Positions 18,487 to 27,222 of a stretch of DNA of 64,000 nt are shown piece after piece; positions within the stretch are counted from its first letter, which is position 1; every line of letters starts with the position of its first letter. The translations under genes and the position numbers were made by a program. Source of the stretch: Pseudomonas versuta (GTDB taxonomy: Bacteria; Pseudomonadota; Gammaproteobacteria; Pseudomonadales; Pseudomonadaceae); NCBI RefSeq assembly GCF_001294575.1, contig NZ_CP012676.1:1178001-1242000 (forward strand), in the 5' to 3' direction. The notes beneath the pieces were generated by a model that was given only the letters and a program-made list of their open reading frames with translations, was not told the origin of the DNA and did no database searches.

Positions 18487-19656
18487 ATGTCCGATTCTTC
18501 TCCCAAAGCGTCAGTGCCCAGTGAGCTCACTCTGCGCAGCAGCAAGCTGGCCGGTTTTGTATTCGTGGCATTCCTGGGAACAACCTTTGCTTCGGCGCTG
18601 TGGCTGTTGATCAGCGGCAAGGTGCAGATGCTGGCGCCCGATCTGAGCCGTGATGCGGTGCTCAATGGCGAGGTGACCCACAAGATCGCCAAGCAGCTGT
18701 CTGCGGCGTCCGTGCCGCAAGGGGTGGCCGACCTTGAGCGCGGCGTCAGCTGGCTGGCATTTAACGACACTGGCACGCGGGTGCGTGCGGGCTGTACCGG
18801 CTGGCTGTTTTTGACCGATGAGCTGCGCATCAACCGCAATGCCCGGGCCAATGCCGGGACCAAGGCTGGCGTGGTGCGCGACATCCGCCAGCGTCTGGCT
18901 CAACGCGGTATCGAGCTGTTGGTGGTAGTGGTGCCGGACAAGAGCCGAATCGCCAGTGCGCAGCTGTGTGATTTACGGCGCCCGGCACAGTTGCTAGACC
19001 GTGCCGTGAACTGGGTCGAGGGCTTGAATGCGGCTGGCGTCAGTGCGGTGGATCTGGCGTCGGCATTGCAACCTTCAGGGGCTGAAGCTTTTTTGCGCAC
19101 CGACACCCACTGGAGCGAAACCGGCGCAGCGGCTGCCGCTCAGGCAATAGCCCGGCAGGTGCAGGCAATGGGGATCAACGCGACGCCGCACAAGGTGTTT
19201 GAGGTGACGGTGCAAAAACCGGCATTGCGCGCGGGGGATCTGGTGCGCCTGGCCGGACTCGACTGGTTGCCACTGGCCTGGCAGCCGGCTGCCCAAACCG
19301 TGGCCGCGACCCGGTTCAGCGAGAAAGCCGCTGAAGTGCAGGGTGGCGCTGACCTGGATGATCTGTTTGGCGATGACAATCTGCCGGACGTGGCGCTGAT
19401 CGGCACATCGTTTTCGCGCAACTCCGGTTTTCTCGGGTTTCTGCAGCAAGCGCTTGGCGCCACGATTGGCGACTTCTCCAGGGATGGCGGTGAATTTTCC
19501 GGGGGGGCCAATGCCTACTTCAACAACCCGGCATTCAAACAGACACCGCCCAAATTGCTGATCTGGGAGATCCCCGAGCGCGATTTGCAGACGCCCTACA
19601 GCGAGGTGATTGAATACCGGCCCACAGCGCCGGACGTGTCTCGCGCTGCCCGATAA
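18487..19656 (+). CDS. wssI: WssI: AlgJ/AlgX-like periplasmic acetyltransferase
   Basis: A 389-residue type II membrane protein with one N-terminal helix (about residues 21-42) and a periplasmic SGNH hydrolase-like domain. Visible motifs are the Asp/His pair in DTHWSETGA and the nucleophile serine block GTSFSRN. It likely transfers acetyl groups to the cellulose chain, as AlgJ/AlgX do for alginate. ATG at 18487, nine bases after wssH, is chosen over an upstream in-frame start inside wssH. This is the last wss gene: the second MinD-like gene wssJ known from P. fluorescens SBW25 is absent. Confidence 0.9.
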   Translation: MSDSSPKASVPSELTLRSSKLAGFVFVAFLGTTFASALWLLISGKVQMLAPDLSRDAVLNGEVTHKIAKQLSAASVPQGVADLERGVSWLAFNDTGTRVRAGCTGWLFLTDELRINRNARANAGTKAGVVRDIRQRLAQRGIELLVVVVPDKSRIASAQLCDLRRPAQLLDRAVNWVEGLNAAGVSAVDLASALQPSGAEAFLRTDTHWSETGAAAAAQAIARQVQAMGINATPHKVFEVTVQKPALRAGDLVRLAGLDWLPLAWQPAAQTVAATRFSEKAAEVQGGADLDDLFGDDNLPDVALIGTSFSRNSGFLGFLQQALGATIGDFSRDGGEFSGGANAYFNNPAFKQTPPKLLIWEIPERDLQTPYSEVIEYRPTAPDVSRAAR

Positions 19657-19764
19657 CAAACCTGCAGGCATGGCAAAAGGTCAAAAACCAAGTATCAAAA
19701 GGGGGGGAGGTATTTATACGTGTGGCGCCTGGCGGCTGAATGACACGTGGATGAATCATGTAAA

Positions 19765-19839
19765 TGGCAGGGGCGGCTGGATTTGAACCAACGCATGGCA
19801 GGATCAAAACCTGCTGCCTTACCGCTTGGCGACGCCCCT
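19765..19839 (-). tRNA. tRNA-Gln (anticodon UUG)
   Basis: Read on the minus strand, the acceptor arms AGGGGCG and CGCCCCT pair fully. The D arm carries GCCAAGCGGTAAGGC, the anticodon stem GCAGG/CCTGC encloses TTTTGAT giving anticodon TTG, and the T arm has GGTTCAAATCC. An encoded CCA ends the gene at 19765. The 3' end faces the wss operon. Expected to be functional, 75 bases with CCA. Confidence 0.95.
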
Positions 19840-20189
19840 GTATCTGTAGCTCTTGCTGCACATCGTTCTCTGGTGATACTGCTCATTGCGAGTGGTATCG
19901 AGAGGATGGCTACCGTTGTTGCAAGCCTTGTTTTTGGCCCGCTTCAACAATGCGCAGAAATTTACCAACATTTATTCCATATGGGAAGCATTAACTGAAA
20001 AAAATCTCGTAAAAACAGCTGCTTACTATCAAAAAGAGGCCAATGCACGGTCCTGAACCCGCTATTGCACCCACAGCGTCAGCGCGACGGCCAGATGATT
20101 AACAGTCGCGGACAGTTTTGCGTTACCGGCAAATCCATCCGCGATTCACAGCCCGGCAGGGGAGTGCAAAGAACAGGGACACCGGTTGA
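19840..20189. other. Intergenic stretch without recognised gene
   Basis: It holds the upstream region of the minus-strand tRNA-Gln and the 3' side of the minus-strand efflux gene. Short frames here have no ribosome binding sites or motifs. I found no copy of the tRNA 3' end that would mark an attachment site. Confidence 0.5.
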
Positions 20190-21680
20190 TCAAGCCTTCA
20201 GTGGCACCTTTACCGTGCTTTTCAGGCGCACCACTACGGCGGCCACCAACAGCAGCAAAGCGGATGCCGCCAGAACCGCAACAAACCCCTGATCAAACGC
20301 AGCCCGGGCCAGTGCAGTCAGCGTGGCAGCTGATTCTGTGCTCATGCCCTCGGCCGCAATCAGGGCTTCGTCCAGACTGTCGCTGACCATGGCCGGCACT
20401 TGCATCCCGGCCGGAATGATCATGCTGGCCGCGTAGACCGCCGACAGGATGCTGCCCATCAAGGTCACCCCGATCGCGCCGCCCAGCTCGAATGACACTT
20501 CCTCTATAGAGGCCGCCATGCCCGCCTGATCCTGGGAGGCACCGTTCATGATGGTGCTTGAGGCCGCAGTCATGGTTGCCCCCAGGCCCAGGCCCAGCAC
20601 GATCAGGCTGGCGATTTGTGCCCCGATGCCGGCGTTGTACAGCAGCAGGTACGCGCCCATGCCGATGCTCGATACCAGCAGCGCCCAGAACAGCATCCGC
20701 TGGCTACCGACGCGCTGCAGCCAGTGCCCGGTCAAAGGTCCCGAGACAAATGAGGCCAGAGGCAAAGGCAAAATAAACAGCCCGGCCTGCAAGGGCGACA
20801 GGCCCATGACCAGCTGTAAGCGCTGGGTGAACACCAGCTCCATCCCGATCAACGCCGTGGTGGCGACCATCGCCGATGCTACGGCTGCGGTGAACCCGTG
20901 ATTTTTGAAGATCTTGAAGTCGATCATCGGCTGAGCTTTAGTGCGCTGACGGCGAACGAACCAGACCATGAACGCCAGGCCAATGGCGAACACCACCGCC
21001 GCAGTCGCAAAGGAGGGAACGCGTTTGCCCAGCTCTTTAATGGCATAGGCGATACCGATCAGGCCGATCATGACCTGGACCGAACCCCACAAATCCCAGC
21101 GTTTGTGGCTGTTGCCCGGATGTGCCGGAATCAACATCACCCCTAGCACCAGTGCCACCAGCACGATGGGCACATTGATCAGAAACACCGAGCCCCACCA
21201 GAAGTATTCCAGCAATGCGCCGCCCAACACCGGACCAAATGCGGCACCGCCTGAAGCCACGGCGGCCCAGATACCGATCGCCATCGAACGCTCGCGCTCA
21301 TCGGTGAATGTCATGCGGATGATCGAAAGGGTCGCGGGCATCATGACCGCGGCACCTACCGCCAATAATGAGCGGGCGGCGATCAACCATGCAGGCGTGG
21401 GCGAGAATGCCGCGCACAGCGACGCCACCCCGAAGATCCCCAGGCCTGCGATAAACAGCCGTTTATGGCCAAGCCGGTCACTCAGGGTGCCCATCCCCAG
21501 CAGCAAGCCGGACACTACCAGCGCGTAGGAATTGACAATCCAGAGCTTTTCCGAGGCCGATGCCTGCAACTCCCGGGTCAACGTCGGCAGCGCGGTATAG
21601 AGCACGGTCATATCGATAACGATCAGAAACAAGGCGCTAGAAATGATCGCCAGAATCAGCCAGCGTTGCGAATGCGTCAT
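20190..21680 (-). CDS. DHA2-family multidrug efflux MFS transporter (SmvA/QacA-like)
   Basis: A 496-residue proton-drug antiporter with 14 predicted membrane helices. Motif D1 near the N-terminus (IDMTVLYTALPTL), motif A (LGMGTLSDRLGHKRLF) and motif C (GGAAFGPVLGGALLE) define the DHA2 group. The closest recalled relatives are SmvA and QacA, which expel quaternary ammonium compounds, bile salts or methyl viologen; the substrate here is unknown. It is divergent from a TetR regulator with a 22-base palindrome between them, a standard drug-induced de-repression arrangement. Confidence 0.88.
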   Translation of the reverse strand: MTHSQRWLILAIISSALFLIVIDMTVLYTALPTLTRELQASASEKLWIVNSYALVVSGLLLGMGTLSDRLGHKRLFIAGLGIFGVASLCAAFSPTPAWLIAARSLLAVGAAVMMPATLSIIRMTFTDERERSMAIGIWAAVASGGAAFGPVLGGALLEYFWWGSVFLINVPIVLVALVLGVMLIPAHPGNSHKRWDLWGSVQVMIGLIGIAYAIKELGKRVPSFATAAVVFAIGLAFMVWFVRRQRTKAQPMIDFKIFKNHGFTAAVASAMVATTALIGMELVFTQRLQLVMGLSPLQAGLFILPLPLASFVSGPLTGHWLQRVGSQRMLFWALLVSSIGMGAYLLLYNAGIGAQIASLIVLGLGLGATMTAASSTIMNGASQDQAGMAASIEEVSFELGGAIGVTLMGSILSAVYAASMIIPAGMQVPAMVSDSLDEALIAAEGMSTESAATLTALARAAFDQGFVAVLAASALLLLVAAVVVRLKSTVKVPLKA

Positions 21681-21747
21681 GGTTTCTCCGTTTTAAACCC
21701 GTCTGGATATTGGTCATGATGGGCGTAGCGAGCTTGATGCACATCTA

Positions 21748-21769
21748 TTACAATACGATCGTATTCTAA
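21748..21769. promoter_or_regulatory. TetR operator palindrome
   Basis: The core AATACGATCGTATT (21752-21765) is a perfect 14-base palindrome. It extends to TTA...TAA flanks with one mismatched pair, giving 22 bases. It lies 15 bases before the TetR start and about 70 before the efflux gene start, so one site could control both genes. Confidence 0.7.
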
Positions 21770-21784
21770 TTCGGGAATTTTCAA

Positions 21785-22357
21785 ATGGCCAGACCTTCCG
21801 TTATTGACCCAAACCAGGTGCTTGATGCTGCTGAGTTGCTGGTGCGCGAGGGTGGCATCGCCAGTTTGACCATCGGTGAAGTGGCCAAGGCTGCCGGCGT
21901 CAGCAAAGGCGGGGTGCAATCGTGCTTTGGCACCAAGGACAACCTCATACAGGCGATGTATGAGCGCTGGAGCCTGGAGTTTGATGATCAGGTGCACAGC
22001 CTGGCGGGTGATGAGCCCGGGGGGCTACACATCATTGCCGCCCATACCGAAGCAACCCGCGCCACCGATGGCATGCAGGCAGACCGTGCTGCCGGCCTGA
22101 TGACGGCGTTGCTCAACGTAGACACGCTGCGCCAGCCGACCCGTGACTGGTACCGTGCCCGCATGGACCTGGTGGATCCGTCCACCGAGCAGGGGCGTCG
22201 GGCCCGCCTCGCATTCCTGGCCACCGAAGGCGCTTTCCTGCTGCGCAGCTTCGGCTTTCTGGCGATGGAAGAAGAAGAGTGGCAAAGCATTTTTGCTGAC
22301 ATTCAGACATTGCTGGTGGTGGACGGCACGCAGGACGCACAACAGACTGATCCTTGA
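21785..22357 (+). CDS. TetR/AcrR-family repressor of the divergent efflux pump
   Basis: A 190-residue TetR-type regulator. The N-terminal three-helix DNA-binding domain (about residues 8-55) contains LTIGEVAKAAGVSKGGVQSC, with CFGTKDNLI completing it. The C-terminal ligand domain ends in an acidic stretch (AMEEEEW) and resembles the TetR_C group found with SmvA-type pumps. The palindrome just upstream of the start suggests autoregulation. The regulator-pump pairing is inferred from divergence and the operator. Confidence 0.88.
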   Translation: MARPSVIDPNQVLDAAELLVREGGIASLTIGEVAKAAGVSKGGVQSCFGTKDNLIQAMYERWSLEFDDQVHSLAGDEPGGLHIIAAHTEATRATDGMQADRAAGLMTALLNVDTLRQPTRDWYRARMDLVDPSTEQGRRARLAFLATEGAFLLRSFGFLAMEEEEWQSIFADIQTLLVVDGTQDAQQTDP

Positions 22358-22485
22358 CCCGGGCCGTGCCCCGATAGAGCCTGCGCCAGCTCCCTACAGC
22401 GCTTGATACAGGACACAAGTTGCAGGGGGGTTCTTTGCTATACCTATTGATCAGTTCGATAACGGGTCAATCGGGGCGACAGCAA

Positions 22486-23310
22486 ATGAGGCGCAAACCT
22501 TCGACAAGTCAGACGCTCAAGTCTGCAACAGTGGCTTTACCGCTGTTGGCTTTCATGCAAGTGGCCCATGCCGAAGGCTCGGCAGCCACACCCGCCGAGC
22601 CTCAGTGGCTGCTGCTGGCCAGTCCGTTTGTATGGGCGCCGTCAATGAACGGGCAGGCGGCACTTGGCGGGGTCAACAGCAAGGTCGATGTACCGTTTTC
22701 AGAGGTCATGCACAACCTCAGCTCAGTGTTCATGGGCAATCTGGAACTGACCAACCGCACCCTGGGTTTCTATCTGGATGGGGTCTATGCCAAAACCGAT
22801 CAGTCCGAGCGCGTATACGGGCGCAAGGTCGGGCTGGCGATCACCCAGACCACGCTTGCCGCAGGCGTGTATTACCGGGTGTTTGAACACGCCCTGGGTG
22901 GCTCGACGGTTTTTGCCGAGCCTCGCACCTGGCGTATCGAGCCCACATTCGGCCTGCGCTGGACCCGGCTCTCGACCAAGCTGGACGTCAACTCCCTGGG
23001 TTTGAGTCTCAGTAAAAAAACCGAGTGGACGGATCCATTTGTGGGCTTGCGCACTCAGGTCGACCTGACTGATCGCTGGACCCTTACCGGTGAAGCCGAT
23101 ACCGGTGGCCTGGATACGGCTTCGAAGAAAACCTGGAACGCCCAGGGTTATCTGGGCTACAGAATGTACGTTGCTGATCACCCCGCCATCATTCGCGTCG
23201 GTTACCGGGTGCTATCCCAGGATTACCGGACCACCGACTTTACCGGCAACAAGTTCAAATACGATGTGACCCAGCGCGGACCGGTGCTGGGCCTGTCCAT
23301 GCGGTTTTAA
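22486..23310 (+). CDS. Predicted outer-membrane beta-barrel protein
   Basis: A 274-residue exported protein. The signal peptide spans residues 1-28 (TVALPLLAFMQVAHA) and the mature part alternates polar and hydrophobic residues as in small barrels, ending GPVLGLSMRF with a terminal phenylalanine, the usual BAM recognition signal. ATG at 22486 is selected because it begins a classic signal peptide; a TTG at 22420 would bury it. The gene precedes the secreted acylase by 23 bases, so the two are probably one operon. No specific function is recognised. Confidence 0.65.
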   Translation: MRRKPSTSQTLKSATVALPLLAFMQVAHAEGSAATPAEPQWLLLASPFVWAPSMNGQAALGGVNSKVDVPFSEVMHNLSSVFMGNLELTNRTLGFYLDGVYAKTDQSERVYGRKVGLAITQTTLAAGVYYRVFEHALGGSTVFAEPRTWRIEPTFGLRWTRLSTKLDVNSLGLSLSKKTEWTDPFVGLRTQVDLTDRWTLTGEADTGGLDTASKKTWNAQGYLGYRMYVADHPAIIRVGYRVLSQDYRTTDFTGNKFKYDVTQRGPVLGLSMRF

Positions 23311-23333
23311 TCCGCCTTCAAGGAGGCCAAGCA

Positions 23334-24392
23334 ATGCAGCTACTCAAACAAACCCGACACCTTGCACTGGCACTGGCGGGCTTTAGTCTGGCGCTACCGG
23401 TGGCCGATGCCTGCACCCGCCTGGTTTACCTGGGAGATAACCAGAATGTGATTACTGCCCGCTCCATGGACTGGAAAACCGATGTGGCGACCAATCTGTG
23501 GATCTTCCCCCAGGGCATGCAGCGGAGTGGAGAGGCGGGCCCCGGCTCACTCAAGTGGACGTCTAAATACGGCAGTGTGATTGCCACCGGCTATGACATT
23601 TCCACCACCGACGGGGTGAATGAAGCCGGGCTCTCGGCCAACCTGCTCTGGCTTGTGGAGTCGGAGTATCCGCCGGTGCATAAGGGCAAGCCCGGGCTAA
23701 GCATCGCGGGCTGGGCGCAGTACGTTCTGGATAATTTCAGCAGTGTTGCCGAAGCGGTCGCGGTGCTTGAAACCGAGCCCTTCACCGTGGTCACTGCGCA
23801 GGTGCCGGGTGAAAGTCGTCTGGCGACCCTGCATCTTTCGATGTCTGACGCCTCGGGTGACAGTGCAATCATTGAATACATCGATGGCAAACAAGTGATC
23901 CATCACGACCGACGCTATCAAGTGATGACCAACTCGCCGGCGTTCGATGCACAGCTGGCAATGAATGCTTACTGGGAGTCCATTGGCGGGACGGTGATGC
24001 TCCCCGGCACCAATCGTTCGGCGGACCGTTTTGCGCGGGCATCCTTTTACGTCAATGCCGTGCCCAAATCCGAAGATCCGCGCTCGTCACTGGCCAGCGT
24101 ATTCAGTGTGATCAGGAACGTTTCGGTGCCTTACGGCATTACCACGCCCGGCGAGCCGAACATCTCGTCGACCCGCTGGCGCTCGGTGATCGACCACAAG
24201 CGCGGGTTGTACTTCTTTGAATCGGCGGTCACCCCCAACACGTTCTGGGTGGACCTGAACCGGATTGATTTCTCGAAAGCCACGGGAGCGGTTAAAAAAC
24301 TCGACCTGGGGCCGGACCAGAGCACGATTTACTCGGGTGAAGTTTCAAACCGGTTTCAGGTGACCCCGGCCTTCAAGTTCGAAGGTGCCTGA
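23334..24392 (+). CDS. Secreted Ntn-hydrolase of the choloylglycine hydrolase family
   Basis: A 352-residue linear-amide C-N hydrolase. The signal peptide ends at ADA so that Cys27 (ADA-CTRLVY) becomes the N-terminal nucleophile. ARSMDW supplies the next conserved Arg and Asp, and the family asparagines are within the TDGVNEAG and NLLWL segments. Relatives cleave penicillin V, conjugated bile salts or acyl-homoserine lactones; Gram-negative members with signal peptides often favour long-chain AHLs. AGGAGG precedes the start. The outer-membrane protein upstream suggests handling of an extracellular amide. Substrate not determinable from sequence. Confidence 0.85.
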   Translation: MQLLKQTRHLALALAGFSLALPVADACTRLVYLGDNQNVITARSMDWKTDVATNLWIFPQGMQRSGEAGPGSLKWTSKYGSVIATGYDISTTDGVNEAGLSANLLWLVESEYPPVHKGKPGLSIAGWAQYVLDNFSSVAEAVAVLETEPFTVVTAQVPGESRLATLHLSMSDASGDSAIIEYIDGKQVIHHDRRYQVMTNSPAFDAQLAMNAYWESIGGTVMLPGTNRSADRFARASFYVNAVPKSEDPRSSLASVFSVIRNVSVPYGITTPGEPNISSTRWRSVIDHKRGLYFFESAVTPNTFWVDLNRIDFSKATGAVKKLDLGPDQSTIYSGEVSNRFQVTPAFKFEGA

Positions 24393-24413
24393 CGATCATG
24401 GACACGCCGGGCT

Positions 24414-24504
24414 CCTGTGGGAGCCAGCTGGCTGGCGATTCAGGCAACGCGGCCTGTCTGCTTCACCGCATCCATGCCATCGCTGGCAAGCCAGCTCCCA
24501 CAGG
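24414..24504. repeat. Long inverted repeat (REP-type hairpin)
   Basis: CCTGTGGGAGCCAGCTGG... at 24414-24439 is nearly complementary to the segment ending CCAGCTCCCACAGG at 24479-24504, separated by 39 bases. It sits between convergent genes (acylase and bamA paralogue) and could act as a bidirectional terminator. A second degenerate REP pair follows at about 24525-24605. Confidence 0.75.
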
Positions 24505-24628
24505 CTTCAACCCTTAACCTGGAGCAACGAGCTTGCTCGCGGGCTTCTCAAGATTGCCACCTTCACTGGGCATCAATATCGGCTCGATAAAAAGTTCGCT
24601 CCTACAAAAAACACCCAGCCTCAATTGC

Positions 24629-26998
24629 TTAAAACGACTGCCCCAGCGAGAACTGGAATACCTGGGTCTGGGCGTCTTCGGGTTTGCGCACCGGCAAGGC
24701 CAGGTTGACGCTCAGCGGGCCCATCGGGCTGTACCAGGTCACGCCAACCCCCACCGAACTGCCCAGCTGGTCAAGGTTGACCCCGTCACAACCGGTGGTG
24801 GTGCTCAGGTAGCACTTGTTCGAGAACACGCTGCCCACGTCCCAGAACAACGAGGTACGCAGTGATTTGTTGTCTTTGATAAAGGGCATCGGGAACAGGT
24901 ATTCCACCCCGCCGGTGAGCATGATGTTGCCGCCCAGCGCTTCGGTATCGCGGTCGGAGTAATAGGCCTGCCCGGCGCTGGCGTAGTTGCCGGTGGCCGG
25001 GGTGTTGCGCGGGCCCAGGGTGCCGCTTTCAAATCCGCGCACCGAGCCCTCGCCACCGGCGGTGTAGTTTTCATAGAAGGGCAGGCCATCGGTTGAACCG
25101 TAGCTGTTGCCATAGCCGAGCTTGGTATGCAAACGCAGGGACGTGTCTTTGCTCAGGGGCACGAAGGTCTGGCCGTTGTAGTCGATCTTGTAAAAACTCA
25201 GGTCGCTGCCGGGCACGGTCACCATCAGGTTGAGGTTTTGCGAAGAGCCGCGGGTCGCCATGACCCCTTTGTTCAGGGTTGACTCCGACCAGCCAAGGTT
25301 GGCCTTGAAGTTGGTGAACTGCTTGCCCTCCCGCTCGATAAAGTCATAGATCTCATCGGCGCTGTAGGTGCCCGGCTCAATGACGTCGTGCTGCGCGGTC
25401 AGGCCGAAGCTCAGGCGCGAGGTTTCATTGATCGGGTAACCCAGGGTGGCACCCGCGCCATAGCTGTTGATGGAGTAATACGAGACGCCGTCAGAGTAGT
25501 AATCGTTGTAGTCGGTTTTGTTGTAGAAGGCGTTGTAGCCCAGGCTCACGCCATCGGCCGTGAAGTAGGGGTCGGTAAAACCGATGTTGTACTTGCTCTG
25601 GTATTCGGAGCGGGTCAGGCCGATGCTGGCCGAGTTGCCTGTGCCTAAAAAATTGTTCTGGGTAATCGCGCCGCCCAGAATCAAACCGGCGCTTTGAGCG
25701 AAACCGACGCTGGCAGTAATCGATCCCGACGCCTGCTCCTCGACGCTGTAGTTGACGTCCACCTGATCGTCGACACCCGCCACGGCCGGTGTCTCAACGT
25801 TCACTTCCTTGAAGTAGCCCAGGCGCTCCAGACGGGTCTTGGACTGGTCAATCAGAAAGGTCGAAGCCCAGCCGCCTTCCATTTGCCGCATCTCACGGCG
25901 CAGCACCTGATCCTCGGTCTTGGTGTTGCCGCGAAAGTTGATGCGGTTGGCGTAGGCGCGCTTGCCCGGATCCACCACAAAGGCGATATCCACCGTGTGG
26001 CTGCCACTGTCGGGGGTCGGTACCGCGTTGACGTTGGCGAAGGTGTAGCCTTCATTACCCAGGCGACGGGTAATCAGGTCTGAGGTAGAGGTCATCAGCT
26101 TGCGTGAAAATACCTGGCCCGGTTGTACCAGCAGCAGGACCTTGATCTGGTCTTCGGGCACTTTCAAGTCGCCCTTGAGCGAGGTATCACGCACCGTGAA
26201 TTTCTCGCCTTCACTGATGTTGACGGTGATGAACACCTGCTTTTTGTCCGGGGTGATCGACACCTGGGTCGAGACGATTTCCATGTTGATATAGCCACGG
26301 TCCAGGTAGTACGAACGCAGACGCTCCAGGTCTCCGGAGAGTTTTTCGCGGGCGTACTTGTCATCGTTCTTGAAGAACGAGAGCCAGTTGCTGGTCTTGA
26401 GGGTGAACTGGTCAGTGAGGTCGGCTTCGTCGAAGACCGTGTTGCCCACCACATTAATGTGCTTGATCGCCGCCACTTCGCCTTCGTCGATCTTGATTTT
26501 CAGGCCTACGCGGTTGCGCGGCTGGCTGATCACTTCGGTGTCGACCGTTGCGCAATAGCGGCCCTGGGCGACGTATTGGCGCTGCAGTTCGTTGCGTACG
26601 CCTTCAAGCGTGGCGCGCTGGAACACTTCACCTTCCGCCAGGCCGGATTGCTTGAGGCCTTTCATCAAATCGTCAGTTGAGATCGCCTTGTTGCCTTCAA
26701 TGTCGATGCTGGCGACAGACGGCCGCTCGACTACAGTGATCACCAGCACGTCGCCATCGCGGCCCAGTTGAATATCCTGAAAGAAACCGGTTTTGAACAA
26801 TGCCCGCGTGGACGCCACCAGGCGCTGGTTATCCACTTCTTCACCGACGTTCAGTGGCAAGGCGCCGAACACACTGGCGGCTGAAACCCGCTGCAGGCCG
26901 TTAATGCGAATATCAGAAATTTTGAAGCTTTGGGCGTGCGCAAGTGTGGCATTGAGCAACAGTGCAACCGAACAGAGCAGGCGCGTAAATTTCATCAA
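24629..26998 (-). CDS. bamA: BamA paralogue (Omp85 outer-membrane assembly factor)
   Basis: A 789-residue Omp85 protein: signal peptide to LAHA (residue 22), five POTRA domains to about residue 420 (FKISDIRINGLQRVS begins POTRA1), and a 16-stranded barrel with the VRGF motif (GSVRGFESGTLGPR) and a C-terminal FSLGQSF beta-signal. It closely follows typical Pseudomonas BamA as I recall it, yet it is not flanked by rseP, skp or lpxD, so it is probably a second copy. It is divergent from a CpxR/CpxA-like pair, suggesting use under envelope stress. ATG at 26998 and the next codon ATG are equivalent starts. Confidence 0.9.
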   Translation of the reverse strand: MMKFTRLLCSVALLLNATLAHAQSFKISDIRINGLQRVSAASVFGALPLNVGEEVDNQRLVASTRALFKTGFFQDIQLGRDGDVLVITVVERPSVASIDIEGNKAISTDDLMKGLKQSGLAEGEVFQRATLEGVRNELQRQYVAQGRYCATVDTEVISQPRNRVGLKIKIDEGEVAAIKHINVVGNTVFDEADLTDQFTLKTSNWLSFFKNDDKYAREKLSGDLERLRSYYLDRGYINMEIVSTQVSITPDKKQVFITVNISEGEKFTVRDTSLKGDLKVPEDQIKVLLLVQPGQVFSRKLMTSTSDLITRRLGNEGYTFANVNAVPTPDSGSHTVDIAFVVDPGKRAYANRINFRGNTKTEDQVLRREMRQMEGGWASTFLIDQSKTRLERLGYFKEVNVETPAVAGVDDQVDVNYSVEEQASGSITASVGFAQSAGLILGGAITQNNFLGTGNSASIGLTRSEYQSKYNIGFTDPYFTADGVSLGYNAFYNKTDYNDYYSDGVSYYSINSYGAGATLGYPINETSRLSFGLTAQHDVIEPGTYSADEIYDFIEREGKQFTNFKANLGWSESTLNKGVMATRGSSQNLNLMVTVPGSDLSFYKIDYNGQTFVPLSKDTSLRLHTKLGYGNSYGSTDGLPFYENYTAGGEGSVRGFESGTLGPRNTPATGNYASAGQAYYSDRDTEALGGNIMLTGGVEYLFPMPFIKDNKSLRTSLFWDVGSVFSNKCYLSTTTGCDGVNLDQLGSSVGVGVTWYSPMGPLSVNLALPVRKPEDAQTQVFQFSLGQSF

Positions 26999-27136
26999 GA
27001 TCTTTATATCCAGGACACATCGACAAGCAGCGAAAGCGGGCGCGGTTATGGTTCATCAAGACGACATATCGCGAGGCAAGCAGGCTGGTGGAGGTCAAGC
27101 ATAAAAGTTCGAGGCGTATGATGGGGTTAACCCAAT

Positions 27137-27151
27137 GTCAAGTTAGGTAAA
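27137..27151 (+). promoter_or_regulatory. Candidate CpxR box
   Basis: GTCAA at 27137-27141 and GTAAA at 27147-27151, five bases apart, match the tandem GTAAA-N5-GTAAA pattern of CpxR sites with one mismatch. It lies in the 224-base space between the divergent bamA paralogue and the response regulator gene, 71 bases before the latter. It would fit autoregulation and co-control of bamA. Confidence 0.4.
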
Positions 27152-27222
27152 GGTTGGCGCAGGACGATGACTGCGCACAGCGCAAGGCCGATAATGCCCG
27201 CACCGCCACTCAAGAGTCCGCC

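Noticed and set aside
19765..19839. Attachment-site duplicate of the tRNA-Gln 3' end
   Set aside because: I looked for a second copy of the T-arm/acceptor sequence in the window by eye and found none; integration remains only a hypothesis.
24629..26998. Calling this the primary essential bamA
   Set aside because: None of the canonical neighbours (rseP, skp, lpxD, fabZ) are adjacent, so it is more likely a second copy; this cannot be settled without the rest of the genome.
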